The notes under the pieces are model-generated. The model saw only the letters and a program-made list of their open reading frames with translations. It was not told where the DNA came from and ran no database searches. A program made the translations under genes and the position numbers. Of a stretch of 64,000 nucleotides of DNA, positions 1 through 7,949 are shown piece by piece; the first letter of the stretch is position 1, and every line of letters starts with the position of its first letter. The stretch lies in NCBI RefSeq assembly GCF_900112175.1, contig NZ_FOYT01000001.1, positions 1,116,001-1,180,000 on the forward strand. Reading direction: 5' to 3'. The DNA is from Halogeometricum rufum (GTDB lineage Archaea > Halobacteriota > Halobacteria > Halobacteriales > Haloferacaceae).

Positions 1-244
1 GGTCGTCGTGGTCTTCGAGCGCCGGGAGCTGCCAGTATTCACAGTTGCCGCACTCGGGCCCGTCGACCGACTCGTGTCGGGGGACGACCGTTCCGGCGTG
101 CCCGCAGTCGGGGTTCCGGTGCTTTCGACCGGTCCGGACGTCGACGTACACCGTCTCCCGACAGTCGTGTGCCTCGAGTTCGTCGCGGTCGTCGAACTCG
201 CGGTCGCAGTTGGTGCAGCTCGCGGTGATGCGGCGCTTAGGCAT
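1..244 (-). CDS. Zinc-finger protein, 3' end outside window (partial)
   Basis: The visible N-terminal 81 residues begin MPKRRITASCTNCDREF and contain a C2HC zinc-finger-like set (C10, C13, H26, C28), followed by further Cys/His pairs (DCGHAG, ECGNCEYW). The ATG is at 244 and the stop lies left of the window. It overlaps the small upstream gene by 8 bases, so it belongs to the minus-strand operon that begins at the PadR-like gene. The fold suggests nucleic-acid or protein binding; no specific function is recognised. Confidence 0.7.
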   Translation of the reverse strand, partial: MPKRRITASCTNCDREFDDRDELEAHDCRETVYVDVRTGRKHRNPDCGHAGTVVPRHESVDGPECGNCEYWQLPALEDHDD

Positions 245-356
245 CTTCGCCCTCCCGCGGGACGAGATGGCCGGGCAGACGATCCTCCAAGAGACGTGTC
301 TCGACATCCGCGTCCCAGTCGGCGGGCGAAAGCCGTCGAGAGTAGCGCCGAGTCAC
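237..356 (-). CDS. Small 39-residue hypothetical protein
   Basis: A GTG start at 356 overlaps the stop of the upstream gene (GTGA arrangement), and the TAA at 239-237 overlaps the start of the next gene. The product is MTRRYSRRLSPADWDADVET followed by about 19 more residues. It has charged termini and no recognisable domain. The call rests on translational-coupling geometry and on an acidic haloarchaeal-like composition that fills the space between two genes exactly. Function is unknown. Confidence 0.5.
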   Translation of the reverse strand: MTRRYSRRLSPADWDADVETRLLEDRLPGHLVPREGEDA

Positions 357-730
357 GACTCACGCACCTCCTCCAAGAGAGGGGCGAGGTCGGCAACGAG
401 CAGGCCTTCGTCCGGGTCATGTTCGAGCGGCAGCCGAACGCTTTCGTCGATGTCGCCGGCCTGAATTCCGAACTTCCCCAATGCGCTCCGAAGCGTGACT
501 GACGCACCGATGCCGCTGTCTCGGACAGTATAGGCGTCGGGGCCCGTACCACCACGGGCGATTCCGAGGCGGTTTGACTCGATGTCGACGTAGAACTCGA
601 CGCAGTCGACGTCCTTGAAGAACTGCTCGGTCGCGGTCTTGTTGAACCGGCCTTTCAGTTGCGTGTAGACGGCCAGTTGCGGCGTCTCGTGCGTGTTCCC
701 GCCTTTCTTCCGGACGCGCTCGAAGCTCAC
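353..730 (-). CDS. Hypothetical viral protein (125 aa)
   Basis: It starts MSFERVRKKGGNTHETPQLA. The ATG at 730 overlaps the stop of the upstream gene (ATGA). The protein is mixed alpha/beta with an acidic C-terminus and contains SRLGIARGGTGPDAY-like strands, but no catalytic motif is visible. It lies in a tightly coupled minus-strand run (3410 down to 1) under the PadR-like regulator. I do not recognise the family. Confidence 0.6.
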   Translation of the reverse strand: MSFERVRKKGGNTHETPQLAVYTQLKGRFNKTATEQFFKDVDCVEFYVDIESNRLGIARGGTGPDAYTVRDSGIGASVTLRSALGKFGIQAGDIDESVRLPLEHDPDEGLLVADLAPLLEEVRES

Positions 731-1455
731 GCCTCTTCACCTCCTTCGAGCGTCGCCTGCTCGCTCTTGTCGTCAGTTTCGGGGACGAATGCGACAGGGA
801 GCAGTTCTTCGTCGACGAATCGGGCGAACTGCTCGGGCGTCCACGAAGAGTTGTGGATGGCGACGTAGCCGCTCTGATAGAGCACGCCGGTGGCCACGCG
901 GCCCCGCCACGTCGTCTCGAACCCGATACCGATCTCCGACTGGATGGCGTCCTTCTTTGTCGCGTTGTCCCCGTATGCGATGTTCGTGTGGTCGACCTCG
1001 TAGTCGCTGTCGGCCGCCTGTTTCCGCCCAGCCATCCAGACGTCCCAGTTGCGGTCGTCGGCGTCACGCTGGTTTCGGACGAACTGTGGGACGTCGAACT
1101 GCACGCGGTCGACGTCGCGGTTCGTACGGGCGCGGATCGTCTCGAACGGGAACGTCGGATTCGTCCCACGCGTTTGCTCGGCGACGAACCAGCCCCCATC
1201 GTCAACGTCGGCGATCCACTCGGTCCAGACCTGCTCGCGTTCGGGGATACGCTCGGTCTCGATGCTGCCGTCGACGATGTGGATCTCTTCCTGTTCAGCG
1301 TCGACGAGCGACGCGACGCGGCCTTGCTGGACCTGTTTGTCATCGAGGTATCCGAACGTATCGCGGACGTCCAGCGTCGTGAAGCCGACCGCGCGGTAGT
1401 CTTCGAGCGGATCGGCGGCGGGACGACTGAGGAGTGCCATCGTCCCGGCGATCAT
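727..1455 (-). CDS. Hypothetical protein (242 aa)
   Basis: The ATG at 1455 was chosen because it forms an ATGA overlap with the stop of the upstream zinc-finger gene; a second Met five residues on (MALLSRP) is possible. The sequence is acidic, with paired aromatic and charged segments (EEWIADVDDGGWFVAEQ-like) and no transmembrane helix. Context is the provirus accessory or early operon read leftward. No domain is recognised. Confidence 0.6.
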   Translation of the reverse strand: MIAGTMALLSRPAADPLEDYRAVGFTTLDVRDTFGYLDDKQVQQGRVASLVDAEQEEIHIVDGSIETERIPEREQVWTEWIADVDDGGWFVAEQTRGTNPTFPFETIRARTNRDVDRVQFDVPQFVRNQRDADDRNWDVWMAGRKQAADSDYEVDHTNIAYGDNATKKDAIQSEIGIGFETTWRGRVATGVLYQSGYVAIHNSSWTPEQFARFVDEELLPVAFVPETDDKSEQATLEGGEEA

Positions 1456-2534
1456 GCCGCATCGACCTCCACGCGGACGCCGACGACTTGCTCGCAGTCG
1501 GGGCACTCGTAGCCGCCGTCCGAACGGCGTTGCATCTCGGCACCGTCGTTCCGACAGACCAACGCAACGTCCTGCCCGCCGTCGGTGGGCGTCACGCGCA
1601 CCAGCCCGTCACCTGGGCGGTACACCTCGCCGCGGCGCTCGAGTTCGTCGAGGACTTCCTCGGCACGGTCGGGCGTGATGTCGATGCGCTCGGCCGCGTT
1701 CGAGACGACGTCGGCGACGGGCGCGCCCCGGTCGATGGTGTGGTCCGCGACCGCGTCCAGGACGGCCCGGGACGGGTTGACGGTCTGCCCGCCGTCGGTG
1801 ACCAGGTCGTCGTACCGACGCGCTGACTCGTTATCGGTCGGGGAGACTTCGATACCCTCGGCGGCCGGGTGCCGCGCACGCGAACTGTGGCGGGCGTGGA
1901 CGAGATCGAGTTCGTCACCCACATCCCAACTGCCATCCGGGAGTACGGCCTTCGCGTCGCCGTCGTCGTCCTGGTCGTCCTCGTCCGAGCCGTCACGCTC
2001 GTCGTCGAGCATGTGCTCGGCGAGTTGGAACTCGCCGCCGATCTCACAGCCGGGGCGGCCCTCCTCGTCGCGTGTGAAGTTCGAGCAGAAGCCCGCGCCC
2101 ATCTCGTTGTGTTTACTGCAGAGCGGGAGGCCGCAGGACTGACAGCGGAAGTTGTGTGCGGCGTCGCCGCACTCGGTACACTGGTTCTCCCAGTCCGGGT
2201 CGGGATCCTCGTACTGCCGGCGGTGGATGTGCGACTCGGCGGCGGAGATGAACGGCTCGTCGAGTTCGACGACGTCCTCGGGGTCGACATCGCCGGGGAC
2301 GTCTTGGCCGCCGTCGGTGACGAGCGATGGGTCGATCTCGTCAGTCTGGTCGGCGTGGCGCGCTTCGATACGGACGATGTGCGACTCGTCGGTCGCACCC
2401 TTGTGTTTCGTGACAGTCCGCTCGACCTCGGTCGGCGGTCCGTCGTGGTCGTGCGGGTGGCCGTCGGTGGTGAGCGTCCCCTCGAACTCGCAGTCGAGAC
2501 AGACGAGCGCCCACTCCGTCTGGACGTCACTCAT
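1452..2534 (-). CDS. Multi-zinc-finger protein with winged-helix segment
   Basis: Three zinc-binding regions are visible: an N-terminal CLDC pair (C12, C15) followed by a His-rich loop; a central Cys cluster at about residues 135-180 (CTECGDAAHNFRCQSCG, then CSKH and GFC); and a C-terminal ribbon (CRNDG...ECPDC). An acidic, low-complexity Asp-rich linker separates the centre from a winged-helix-like segment (about residues 250-320, ending YRPGDGLVRVTP). The layout suggests a DNA-binding or adaptor protein of the provirus. Its start overlaps the upstream wHTH gene by 8 bases. Confidence 0.65.
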   Translation of the reverse strand: MSDVQTEWALVCLDCEFEGTLTTDGHPHDHDGPPTEVERTVTKHKGATDESHIVRIEARHADQTDEIDPSLVTDGGQDVPGDVDPEDVVELDEPFISAAESHIHRRQYEDPDPDWENQCTECGDAAHNFRCQSCGLPLCSKHNEMGAGFCSNFTRDEEGRPGCEIGGEFQLAEHMLDDERDGSDEDDQDDDGDAKAVLPDGSWDVGDELDLVHARHSSRARHPAAEGIEVSPTDNESARRYDDLVTDGGQTVNPSRAVLDAVADHTIDRGAPVADVVSNAAERIDITPDRAEEVLDELERRGEVYRPGDGLVRVTPTDGGQDVALVCRNDGAEMQRRSDGGYECPDCEQVVGVRVEVDAA

Positions 2535-2991
2535 CCTCCCCCTCCAGCCGCATGGCGGCGAACTGCGCGATCTCGTGGAACGCCTCGGTCTGTTCGGTCG
2601 CGTTCACGTCCTCGGTCTCGCGGTCCCACGTACACGCGCCCGCCTCGACGAGTCGCGGCAGGTGCGTGTGGACCAGCGAGATCCGGACCGTGTCGAGCGA
2701 CCGGCGCGTCCGGGAGGCGACGAACCCCGCGACGCTGTCGACCGTCGCGTGCGGCTGATCGGCGAGATACGCGATCACGGCCGCACGCGTCTCACTGGTG
2801 AGGACACCGTGGACGGTCGCGCGGTCGGCGGTGATCTTCGCGGTGGTGGTGCCGCCGTCAGTGACAGCTCGCTCCTCCATCGCCTGCAGTTGTTCGTGCG
2901 GGCGCACGCCGACCGCCTGTGGCCGCGTCGCGTGAGCGAGAATCCGCTGCTGTGCTGCCGTCTCCTCGGTCTCGTCTCCCTCGGCGGGCAT
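2527..2991 (-). CDS. Winged-helix protein, DUF7344-like
   Basis: The 154-residue protein has a haloarchaeal winged-helix signature: TSETRAAVIAYLADQ, then VDSVAGFVASR, then RISLVHTHLPRLVEAGAC. This pattern is typical of DUF7344-type wHTH proteins. The ATG at 2991 overlaps the upstream stop (TGATG), which is preferred over the GTG three bases earlier. It is probably a transcriptional regulator co-expressed with the adjacent PadR-like gene. The DNA target is unknown. Confidence 0.75.
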   Translation of the reverse strand: MPAEGDETEETAAQQRILAHATRPQAVGVRPHEQLQAMEERAVTDGGTTTAKITADRATVHGVLTSETRAAVIAYLADQPHATVDSVAGFVASRTRRSLDTVRISLVHTHLPRLVEAGACTWDRETEDVNATEQTEAFHEIAQFAAMRLEGEDE

Positions 2992-3410
2992 CACTCCGCA
3001 CCTCCGTCGGTCCGCACCGTCGTCGCGTTCGTGGCGCTGGGCGCCGTTTCGTCGCCGTCGACGATGGGGGCCGCGAGGTAGTCGACGTACGCGACGTACA
3101 CCTCGCGCCCGCCCTCGGTCAGTTCGTACTCGTTGGTGCGCTTGTCGAGTTCGCGCTTCGTGACCAGGCCGTCGTCGACGAGTCTGTCGAGATTCGGGTA
3201 CAGCCGGCCGTGGTTGATCTCTTTGCTGTAGTAGTCCTCTAACTCGCGCTTGATCGCGAGGCCGTAGCGCGCCTCGTCGGCGAGGACACGCAGGATCGTG
3301 TGCTGGAAGGCCGTCAGATCGCTCGCGTGGACCGAATCGGTTGGTTCTGCAACTGTTCCGCCGTCCGTCCTGAGGGAATGCTTTTCCCCTTGGTTGTGCG
3401 TATTGCTCAT
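2991..3410 (-). CDS. PadR family transcriptional regulator
   Basis: The 139-residue protein contains a PadR/wHTH core: DLTAFQHTILRVLADEARYG, LAIKRELEDYYSKEINHGRL, YPNLDRLVDDGLVTKREL, then the wing with NEYELTEGG. Start MSNTHNQGEK at 3410 was chosen because upstream in-frame sequence is the structured intergenic region with non-coding character. It is the first gene of a leftward operon and is divergent from the PhiH1-like repressor at 3650, forming a plausible lysogeny switch. The promoter lies at about 3538-3547, leaving a roughly 100-nt leader. Confidence 0.85.
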   Translation of the reverse strand: MSNTHNQGEKHSLRTDGGTVAEPTDSVHASDLTAFQHTILRVLADEARYGLAIKRELEDYYSKEINHGRLYPNLDRLVDDGLVTKRELDKRTNEYELTEGGREVYVAYVDYLAAPIVDGDETAPSATNATTVRTDGGAE

Positions 3411-3649
3411 TGGGCTAACCCCGGTGGTTTCGCATCGTCGAACCCCCGTCCGAGGGGTTGGCCCATCCGACCGGCGTGTTCCAGCACGCCGGTTTTCTGC
3501 CGAGTGGATGGGACATTCTGTCATTAACAGTCCGCCTACATATAGCTTACTGAGCAAAGCTCATTCAGACTATGTAGAACGCATTTTGAATGCGCTTGGC
3601 GATGGATATAAGCAGGAAAGACGCGTAAAAATCGGCAACCGGTGTTGAT
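3411..3649. promoter_or_regulatory. Divergent switch region with operators, two promoters and hairpins
   Basis: Between the divergent PadR-like and PhiH1-type repressor genes there are two perfect palindromes: TGAGCAAAGCTCA (3551-3563) and CGCATTTTGAATGCG (3580-3594). A plus-strand TATA-like box (ATATAAG, 3606-3612) serves the repressor. A minus-strand box (CTATATGTA, about 3546-3538) serves the PadR operon. The leftward leader contains a 9-bp stem (3470-3478 with 3485-3493) nested in a 7-bp stem (3462-3468 with 3506-3512), plus a 6-bp stem (3441-3446 with 3454-3459). Promoter assignments are inferred from consensus. Confidence 0.65.
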
Positions 3650-3994
3650 ATGAGCGTCGTAACAGACGGTTCGGACATGCGCCAGCGAGCGGACTGGATG
3701 TCGTACCCCGCCGACGACACCATTCTCGAACTTTTGCGGGACTACGGCAACCTCACGCCGTCCGCGATCGAGTCCCTCGGAGGACCGTCCAAGAGCTGGG
3801 CGCAAAACCGACTCCCCGTTCTCGCGAGATACGGAATGGTCGGCCGTATTCACCGGGGGCTCTATTACATCTCGACACTCGGCGTCGGTTACCTCGACGA
3901 ACACGTCGACGCCACCGAACTGAGTGAACGGGATGAACCGCTGGGTCCCGAGGACCGGCCGGAGTTCGTCTACGTCACTGACAACGACGAGTGA
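3650..3994 (+). CDS. PhiH1-type winged-helix repressor-like protein
   Basis: The 114 residues follow the layout of haloviral PhiH1 repressor-like proteins: RADWMSYPADDTILELLRD, a helix pair (LTPSAIESLGGPS, WAQNRLPVLARYGMVGRI), a beta-wing (HRGLYYISTLGVGYL) and an acidic tail. The ATG at 3650 follows a TATA-like box by about 40 nt. It is divergent from the PadR-like gene and flanked by palindromic operators, so it probably sets the lysogenic state. The identity of the bound operator is inference. Confidence 0.75.
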   Translation: MSVVTDGSDMRQRADWMSYPADDTILELLRDYGNLTPSAIESLGGPSKSWAQNRLPVLARYGMVGRIHRGLYYISTLGVGYLDEHVDATELSERDEPLGPEDRPEFVYVTDNDE

Positions 3995-3995
3995 G

Positions 3996-4256
3996 TCAGT
4001 CACTGGCGGCCTCTTTGTACGGCGTTCCATCACCGTATCGGAGCTGGACTTCTTCGCGACGGTACTGCTGTCGGTCGCGATGATCGGTCAATAGCGTGAA
4101 CTCGGCGTCAACGTCCCACGAGCTCGCGCATGTCTGGCACCACCAGTGATGGTTGACCGGCTCCCAGTTCGCGTGCCCTCGCGGGCACCGGAACGCCTGG
4201 CGCTGGATCGTATCGTCGAGATTGATGACGATCGCGACTGTATCCTCTGCTGACAT
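3996..4256 (-). CDS. Small zinc-ribbon protein (86 aa)
   Basis: The central segment FRCPRGHANWEPVNHHWWCQ followed by TCAS gives a Cys/His set (C, H, HH, C, C) typical of small haloarchaeal zinc ribbons. Upstream on the minus strand lies a TTTTATCC box and a motif (TGCGGAGTGAAAGTG in plus orientation, 4303-4317) that recurs upstream of two other genes in this window. The gene is convergent with the repressor gene (1-bp gap). It is probably a DNA- or protein-binding accessory protein. Confidence 0.65.
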   Translation of the reverse strand: MSAEDTVAIVINLDDTIQRQAFRCPRGHANWEPVNHHWWCQTCASSWDVDAEFTLLTDHRDRQQYRREEVQLRYGDGTPYKEAASD

Positions 4257-4302
4257 GCGCTTCGTGCTGACGGGGAGACGGATAAAAGAGGCGAGCCTTG
4301 GA

Positions 4303-4335
4303 TGCGGAGTGAAAGTGAAGGAATCGGCGAAAGTA
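4303..4335 (-). promoter_or_regulatory. Shared upstream promoter motif, copy 1
   Basis: The block TGCGGAGTGAAAGTG, then AATCGGCGAAAGTA, lies about 50-80 bases upstream of the 4256 start. A near-identical block occurs at 11955-11987 upstream of the interrupted gene at 11912, and a related core (ACTTTCACTC) occurs at 12359-12368 upstream of the 12412 gene. This implies a common promoter or activator site. Confidence 0.5.
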
Positions 4336-4399
4336 TAACTGACAATAGGTTAGTATTGGTGAGATAACATTTACCACAGGACAGACCGTCGTCCGTGTT

Positions 4400-5293
4400 A
4401 TGTCAGTTGCTGATAGTATCCCCGGGATGGCCGCGGGATCCACCGGTCGTAACGTGATTGTCGGTATCGTGTATCTGTTCGCCTTGCCGTTTCTCATCGC
4501 CCTCCTGCCGCTGACGCTCGGCGCGATCGTCGGCTTCAACGTCGGCGGCGTCGCGGACAAGCTCTCCGGGCTTCCGGGGGTTAGTGACGGCGGTGGCATT
4601 GTCTCCGGCGTCGCCGCGGCGGGGTTCGCGATGCTGCTATTCGTCGGCCTGGGTATCGCCATGCCGGCCGACGATACGAACGACACTCAACAGAGCATCG
4701 AGGATAGTGGCGCGACCGCGACCGACGCTGGTTCACAGGCGGCCGCGACGGCGACCGCGACGCAGACCGCCGCGCCGACCGCAACTGCGACGGCGACTGC
4801 CGAACCGACGGCGACGGCGACCGCGACGCCCGAACCAACACCGACGGCGACAGCGACACCCGCCCAGGACCTGTCGCATAGCGTCGGAGAGTCATTCACC
4901 GTTGGCTCCGGTGCGCAGACGATCGAGTACACCGTGACGGACGTCTCGACGACCGATCGCGTTGGGAGTGACGCCGTCGGCGAGGATGCGGACGGGCAGT
5001 TCGTCATCATCGAGATGGAGATGACGAACACCGGTGACGAGTCGCTCGACCTCTCCTCACGCCCGTTCACGCTCGTCGACTCACAGGACCGAGAGTTCGA
5101 GGTGGATACGATGGCGATGGGCTACACCGAGAACAGCATCGTCTTCGAGCAGCTGAACCCCGGACTCTCGAAGACCGGCGTGATCGTCTTCGACGTCAAC
5201 CCCGACGGCGAGTACGACCTGCACATTGCGCCCGCGGGGATGTTCTCGACTGCCGAGACGCATACCGTCGATCTGGAAGGCGAGATACAATAG
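4400..5293 (+). CDS. Membrane-anchored DUF4352-like exported protein
   Basis: Two hydrophobic segments lie near the N-terminus (about residues 17-45 and 65-90). They are followed by a Thr/Ala/Pro-rich spacer of TATATAEPT-type repeats (about 95-155), typical of a cell-wall-spanning or O-glycosylated linker. The C-terminus is a DUF4352-like beta-sandwich (VGESFTVGSGAQTIEYTV, VIIEMEMTNTGDESLDLSS, FDVNPDGEYDLHI). The domain is therefore displayed outside the membrane. It has its own promoter region (4336-4399). It may be a lysogenic-conversion (moron) gene; the ligand is unknown. Confidence 0.7.
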   Translation: MSVADSIPGMAAGSTGRNVIVGIVYLFALPFLIALLPLTLGAIVGFNVGGVADKLSGLPGVSDGGGIVSGVAAAGFAMLLFVGLGIAMPADDTNDTQQSIEDSGATATDAGSQAAATATATQTAAPTATATATAEPTATATATPEPTPTATATPAQDLSHSVGESFTVGSGAQTIEYTVTDVSTTDRVGSDAVGEDADGQFVIIEMEMTNTGDESLDLSSRPFTLVDSQDREFEVDTMAMGYTENSIVFEQLNPGLSKTGVIVFDVNPDGEYDLHIAPAGMFSTAETHTVDLEGEIQ

Positions 5294-5340
5294 CGAACGA
5301 AGCTATTGGAATCCTCAGTTTGTGACAGAAATCGCGTGTT

Positions 5341-5399
5341 GAACTCAGAGTATTGAGTTCGGCATGTTGAATGGAGGTCACGAAAGCAGTCAACATGCC
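5341..5399. terminator. Tandem hairpins between convergent genes
   Basis: GAACTCA (5341-5347) pairs with TGAGTTC (5354-5360), and GGCATGTTGA (5361-5370) pairs with TCAACATGCC (5390-5399), both perfectly. The two structures sit exactly between the stops of the convergent genes at 5293 and 5410. This suggests a bidirectional terminator or processing site. Confidence 0.5.
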
Positions 5400-5409
5400 T
5401 GCAAACCCG

Positions 5410-7749
5410 TTATCGAGCGACACGTCGCCCCAGTACGAATACGAACAGAGCGATCAACAAACCACCTGCGAGAGATTCGAGCCCGACAAGCGCCTTCGAT
5501 AGTAATCCGGTTGGATAGAGATCACCATAGCCGATCGTGGTGAACGTGATGATACTGAAATAGATGCTCTGGGCGAGAATAGGCAGGCTCTCGAATATGC
5601 CGCTTACCGATGGGTTGAGTGTCAACTGAAGCCGATAGCTTTCGTTTGTGCTATCAGCTGCGAACCCACCTAAAAAGGGGTACAGCAAACCGAAGAACAT
5701 GATTGTAGTTACCCACCCGAGGAACAGACGTTTGAAGCTCTCACCATAGTTGGTGAGCCACTTACTGAAGGATGCAATTGCCCACTGTGAGTAGTTCTGT
5801 TCCCGGCAGTGGTTCTTTCGTTGGACTTCTTCCTTTCGGATATGGAATTGACGTGTACGTCCAGAGAGTGCGTTTTCCTCGTGGAGAGACTGGAGGCGTC
5901 GATAGGTCCACGCTGCCGCTTCGTAGGGATGAACATCGTAGTCGAACGTCTCCTTATCAGATGCAAGAATTTCAGCGGGTGAGTGTTCGTATACGCATTT
6001 CCCGAAGAAATCATCCCCCTGCTTGACAAACTGTGTGGCACTATTGATACGGGTATCTCGAAAAACAGTTTGGTAAAGGCGGGCATTGCGAAAGTTGGCC
6101 CCACGACACTTTGCTGCGCTTAGCACGGCGTCTTCAAGCGTGGCACCTCGGAGGATTGCATCTCGGAGGATGGCGGTTGAAAGATCCGCGTCGGTAAGAT
6201 TCGCGTTCGGCATGTCGGCCTCTCTGAGATTCGTACCCGATAGATTGGCTTCCCCGAGGTCGGTCCCCGACAGGTCCGCTTCCTTGAGGTCAGCCCCCGA
6301 CAGGTCGGCTCCCGCGAGGTGAAAGTTCGACAGGTCAGCATTTCCGAGGTCCGCTCCCGAAAGGTTAGTTTCCTCGAGATTTGCATCCGATAGAGCAGTC
6401 TCCCTGAGGTACGCACCTGGAAGGTCAGCTCTTCGGAGGTCCGCCCCAGACAAGCTGGTCATCCGGAAGTTCGCACCTGACAGGTTGGCTTCCTCAAGGT
6501 TGGCCCGTGACAGGTCAGCTCCCTCGAGGTCAGCCCCCGACAGGTCGGCTCCCGCGAGGTGAAAGTTCGACAGGTCAGTATTTCCGAGGTCCGCTCCCGA
6601 AAGGTTAGTTCCCACAACAGATACATTCGACAGGTCAGTCTCTCTGAGGTATACCCCCGACAGGTTGGCTTCCTCGAGGCCCGCTCCTGACAGGTCGACC
6701 TTTCGGAGATTCGTCTCTGACAGGTTGGCTTCCTCAAGGTTGGCCCGTGACAGGTCAGCTCCCTCGAGGTCAGCCCCCGACAGGTCGGCTCCCGCGAGGT
6801 GAAAGTTCGACAGGTCAGCATTTCCGAGGTCCGCTCCCGAAAGGTTAGTTTCCTCGAGATTTGCATCCGATAGAGCAGTCTCCCTGAGGTACGCACCTGG
6901 AAGGTCAGCTCTTCGGAGGTCCGCCCCAGACAAGCTGGCCATCCGGAAGTTCGCACCTGACAGGTTGGCTTCCACGAGGTCGGCTCTTGACAGGTCGGCC
7001 CTCCGGAGGTTCGCACCTGACAGGTTGGCTTCCGCGAGGTCGGCCTCTGACAGGTTGGCTTCCGCGAGGTCGGCCTCTGACAGGTCGGCCCTCCGGAGGT
7101 CCGCCATCAGCAGGTTGGCTTCCGCGAGGTCAGTTCCGGACAGGTCGGTCCTCCGAAGGTCAGCTTCTAGTAGGTCGGCTCCCCCGAGGTCGGCCTCTGA
7201 CAGGTCGGCCCTCCGGAGGTTCGCCTCTGACATGTAGGCGAATTGGGGCTCTGACTCCGACAGATTGGCATCCTTGAGGTCCGCTCCTGACAGGTCAGCA
7301 TTCCGGAGGTATGCTCCCGACAGATCGGCGTCCTTCAGATCTGACTCTGATAGATGGGCGTCCTCCAGGTCCGAACCCGACAGGTCGACATCTTTGAGAC
7401 CCGCTCTTGAGAGGTCAACGAACTTGAGGTATGAACCAGACAGGTTGGATCCACCAAGCAAACAGTTGGAGAGGGAAATCGGTATATCAAATTTTGTTCC
7501 GACTAAGTACGCTTTGGGGAGTCGTTCTGGACCGTCACTCCGTGCGGATATGAGGCCATCAACAGGTTTGTTCTTAGTTTCAGCGTGCCAGATACAGTTC
7601 TCGCTATCTTCCCACGGTGGTCGCAGACAGACTACATCTCCAGAACCGGTCTCGGTCCATTGCGCACCGTCCACGAACTCCTTACTGTCCCAACCCCTAG
7701 GCTTGGGTAGACGATACCCGCACTGATCAGCTGATTTGTCCGTGGCCAT
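5410..7749 (-). CDS. Pentapeptide-repeat protein fused to a K+ channel pore module
   Basis: The 779-residue protein starts MATDKSADQCGYRLPKPRGW (ATG 7749, behind a TATGTATAAC box). Residues about 75-560 are A(D/N)LSxA-type pentapeptide repeats forming a predicted right-handed quadrilateral helix. A short basic linker follows (RRLQSLHEENALSGRTRQFH region), then a two-helix ion-channel module with selectivity filter TTIGYGDLYP near the C-terminus. The filter is intact for K+. Long near-identical DNA blocks inside the repeat show recent internal duplication. Base composition is more AT-rich than the flanks. The likely role is a membrane channel with a cytoplasmic repeat sensor; the ligand is unknown. 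Confidence 0.8.
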   Translation of the reverse strand: MATDKSADQCGYRLPKPRGWDSKEFVDGAQWTETGSGDVVCLRPPWEDSENCIWHAETKNKPVDGLISARSDGPERLPKAYLVGTKFDIPISLSNCLLGGSNLSGSYLKFVDLSRAGLKDVDLSGSDLEDAHLSESDLKDADLSGAYLRNADLSGADLKDANLSESEPQFAYMSEANLRRADLSEADLGGADLLEADLRRTDLSGTDLAEANLLMADLRRADLSEADLAEANLSEADLAEANLSGANLRRADLSRADLVEANLSGANFRMASLSGADLRRADLPGAYLRETALSDANLEETNLSGADLGNADLSNFHLAGADLSGADLEGADLSRANLEEANLSETNLRKVDLSGAGLEEANLSGVYLRETDLSNVSVVGTNLSGADLGNTDLSNFHLAGADLSGADLEGADLSRANLEEANLSGANFRMTSLSGADLRRADLPGAYLRETALSDANLEETNLSGADLGNADLSNFHLAGADLSGADLKEADLSGTDLGEANLSGTNLREADMPNANLTDADLSTAILRDAILRGATLEDAVLSAAKCRGANFRNARLYQTVFRDTRINSATQFVKQGDDFFGKCVYEHSPAEILASDKETFDYDVHPYEAAAWTYRRLQSLHEENALSGRTRQFHIRKEEVQRKNHCREQNYSQWAIASFSKWLTNYGESFKRLFLGWVTTIMFFGLLYPFLGGFAADSTNESYRLQLTLNPSVSGIFESLPILAQSIYFSIITFTTIGYGDLYPTGLLSKALVGLESLAGGLLIALFVFVLGRRVAR
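6301..6980. repeat. 240-bp unit duplications inside the pentapeptide gene
   Basis: The blocks at 6301-6500 and 6781-6980 are almost identical, and the intervening 6541-6780 block shares the same first about 55 and last about 60 bases. Each unit therefore spans 240 bp (80 residues, 16 pentapeptides). The pattern indicates duplication by recombination within one gene. Confidence 0.85.
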
Positions 7750-7949
7750 ACCAGTTATACATAGATGCGTGACGATAGGCGTTCTTCTGGTTACCCGAGA
7801 ACGACCTAACTGACCAACCACCACAACTTCAATTAGGTGCCGAAAGGGCCGAAGCAGAAGGGATACTCCCAACTCGCGGGCCGCAGATTGAATCGGTACT
7901 TCTCCGGAATAAGCTTTCAGGCAGAATACCAGCTAGGAAAACAGAGGTT

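Noticed and set aside
8-502. Plus-strand ORF of 164 residues over the left end
   Set aside because: It is antisense to three coupled minus-strand genes with better composition.
3996-3998. Possible overlap of convergent genes at 3994-3996 as a frameshifted pair
   Set aside because: The two genes are on opposite strands with complete stops and a 1-bp gap; ordinary convergence.
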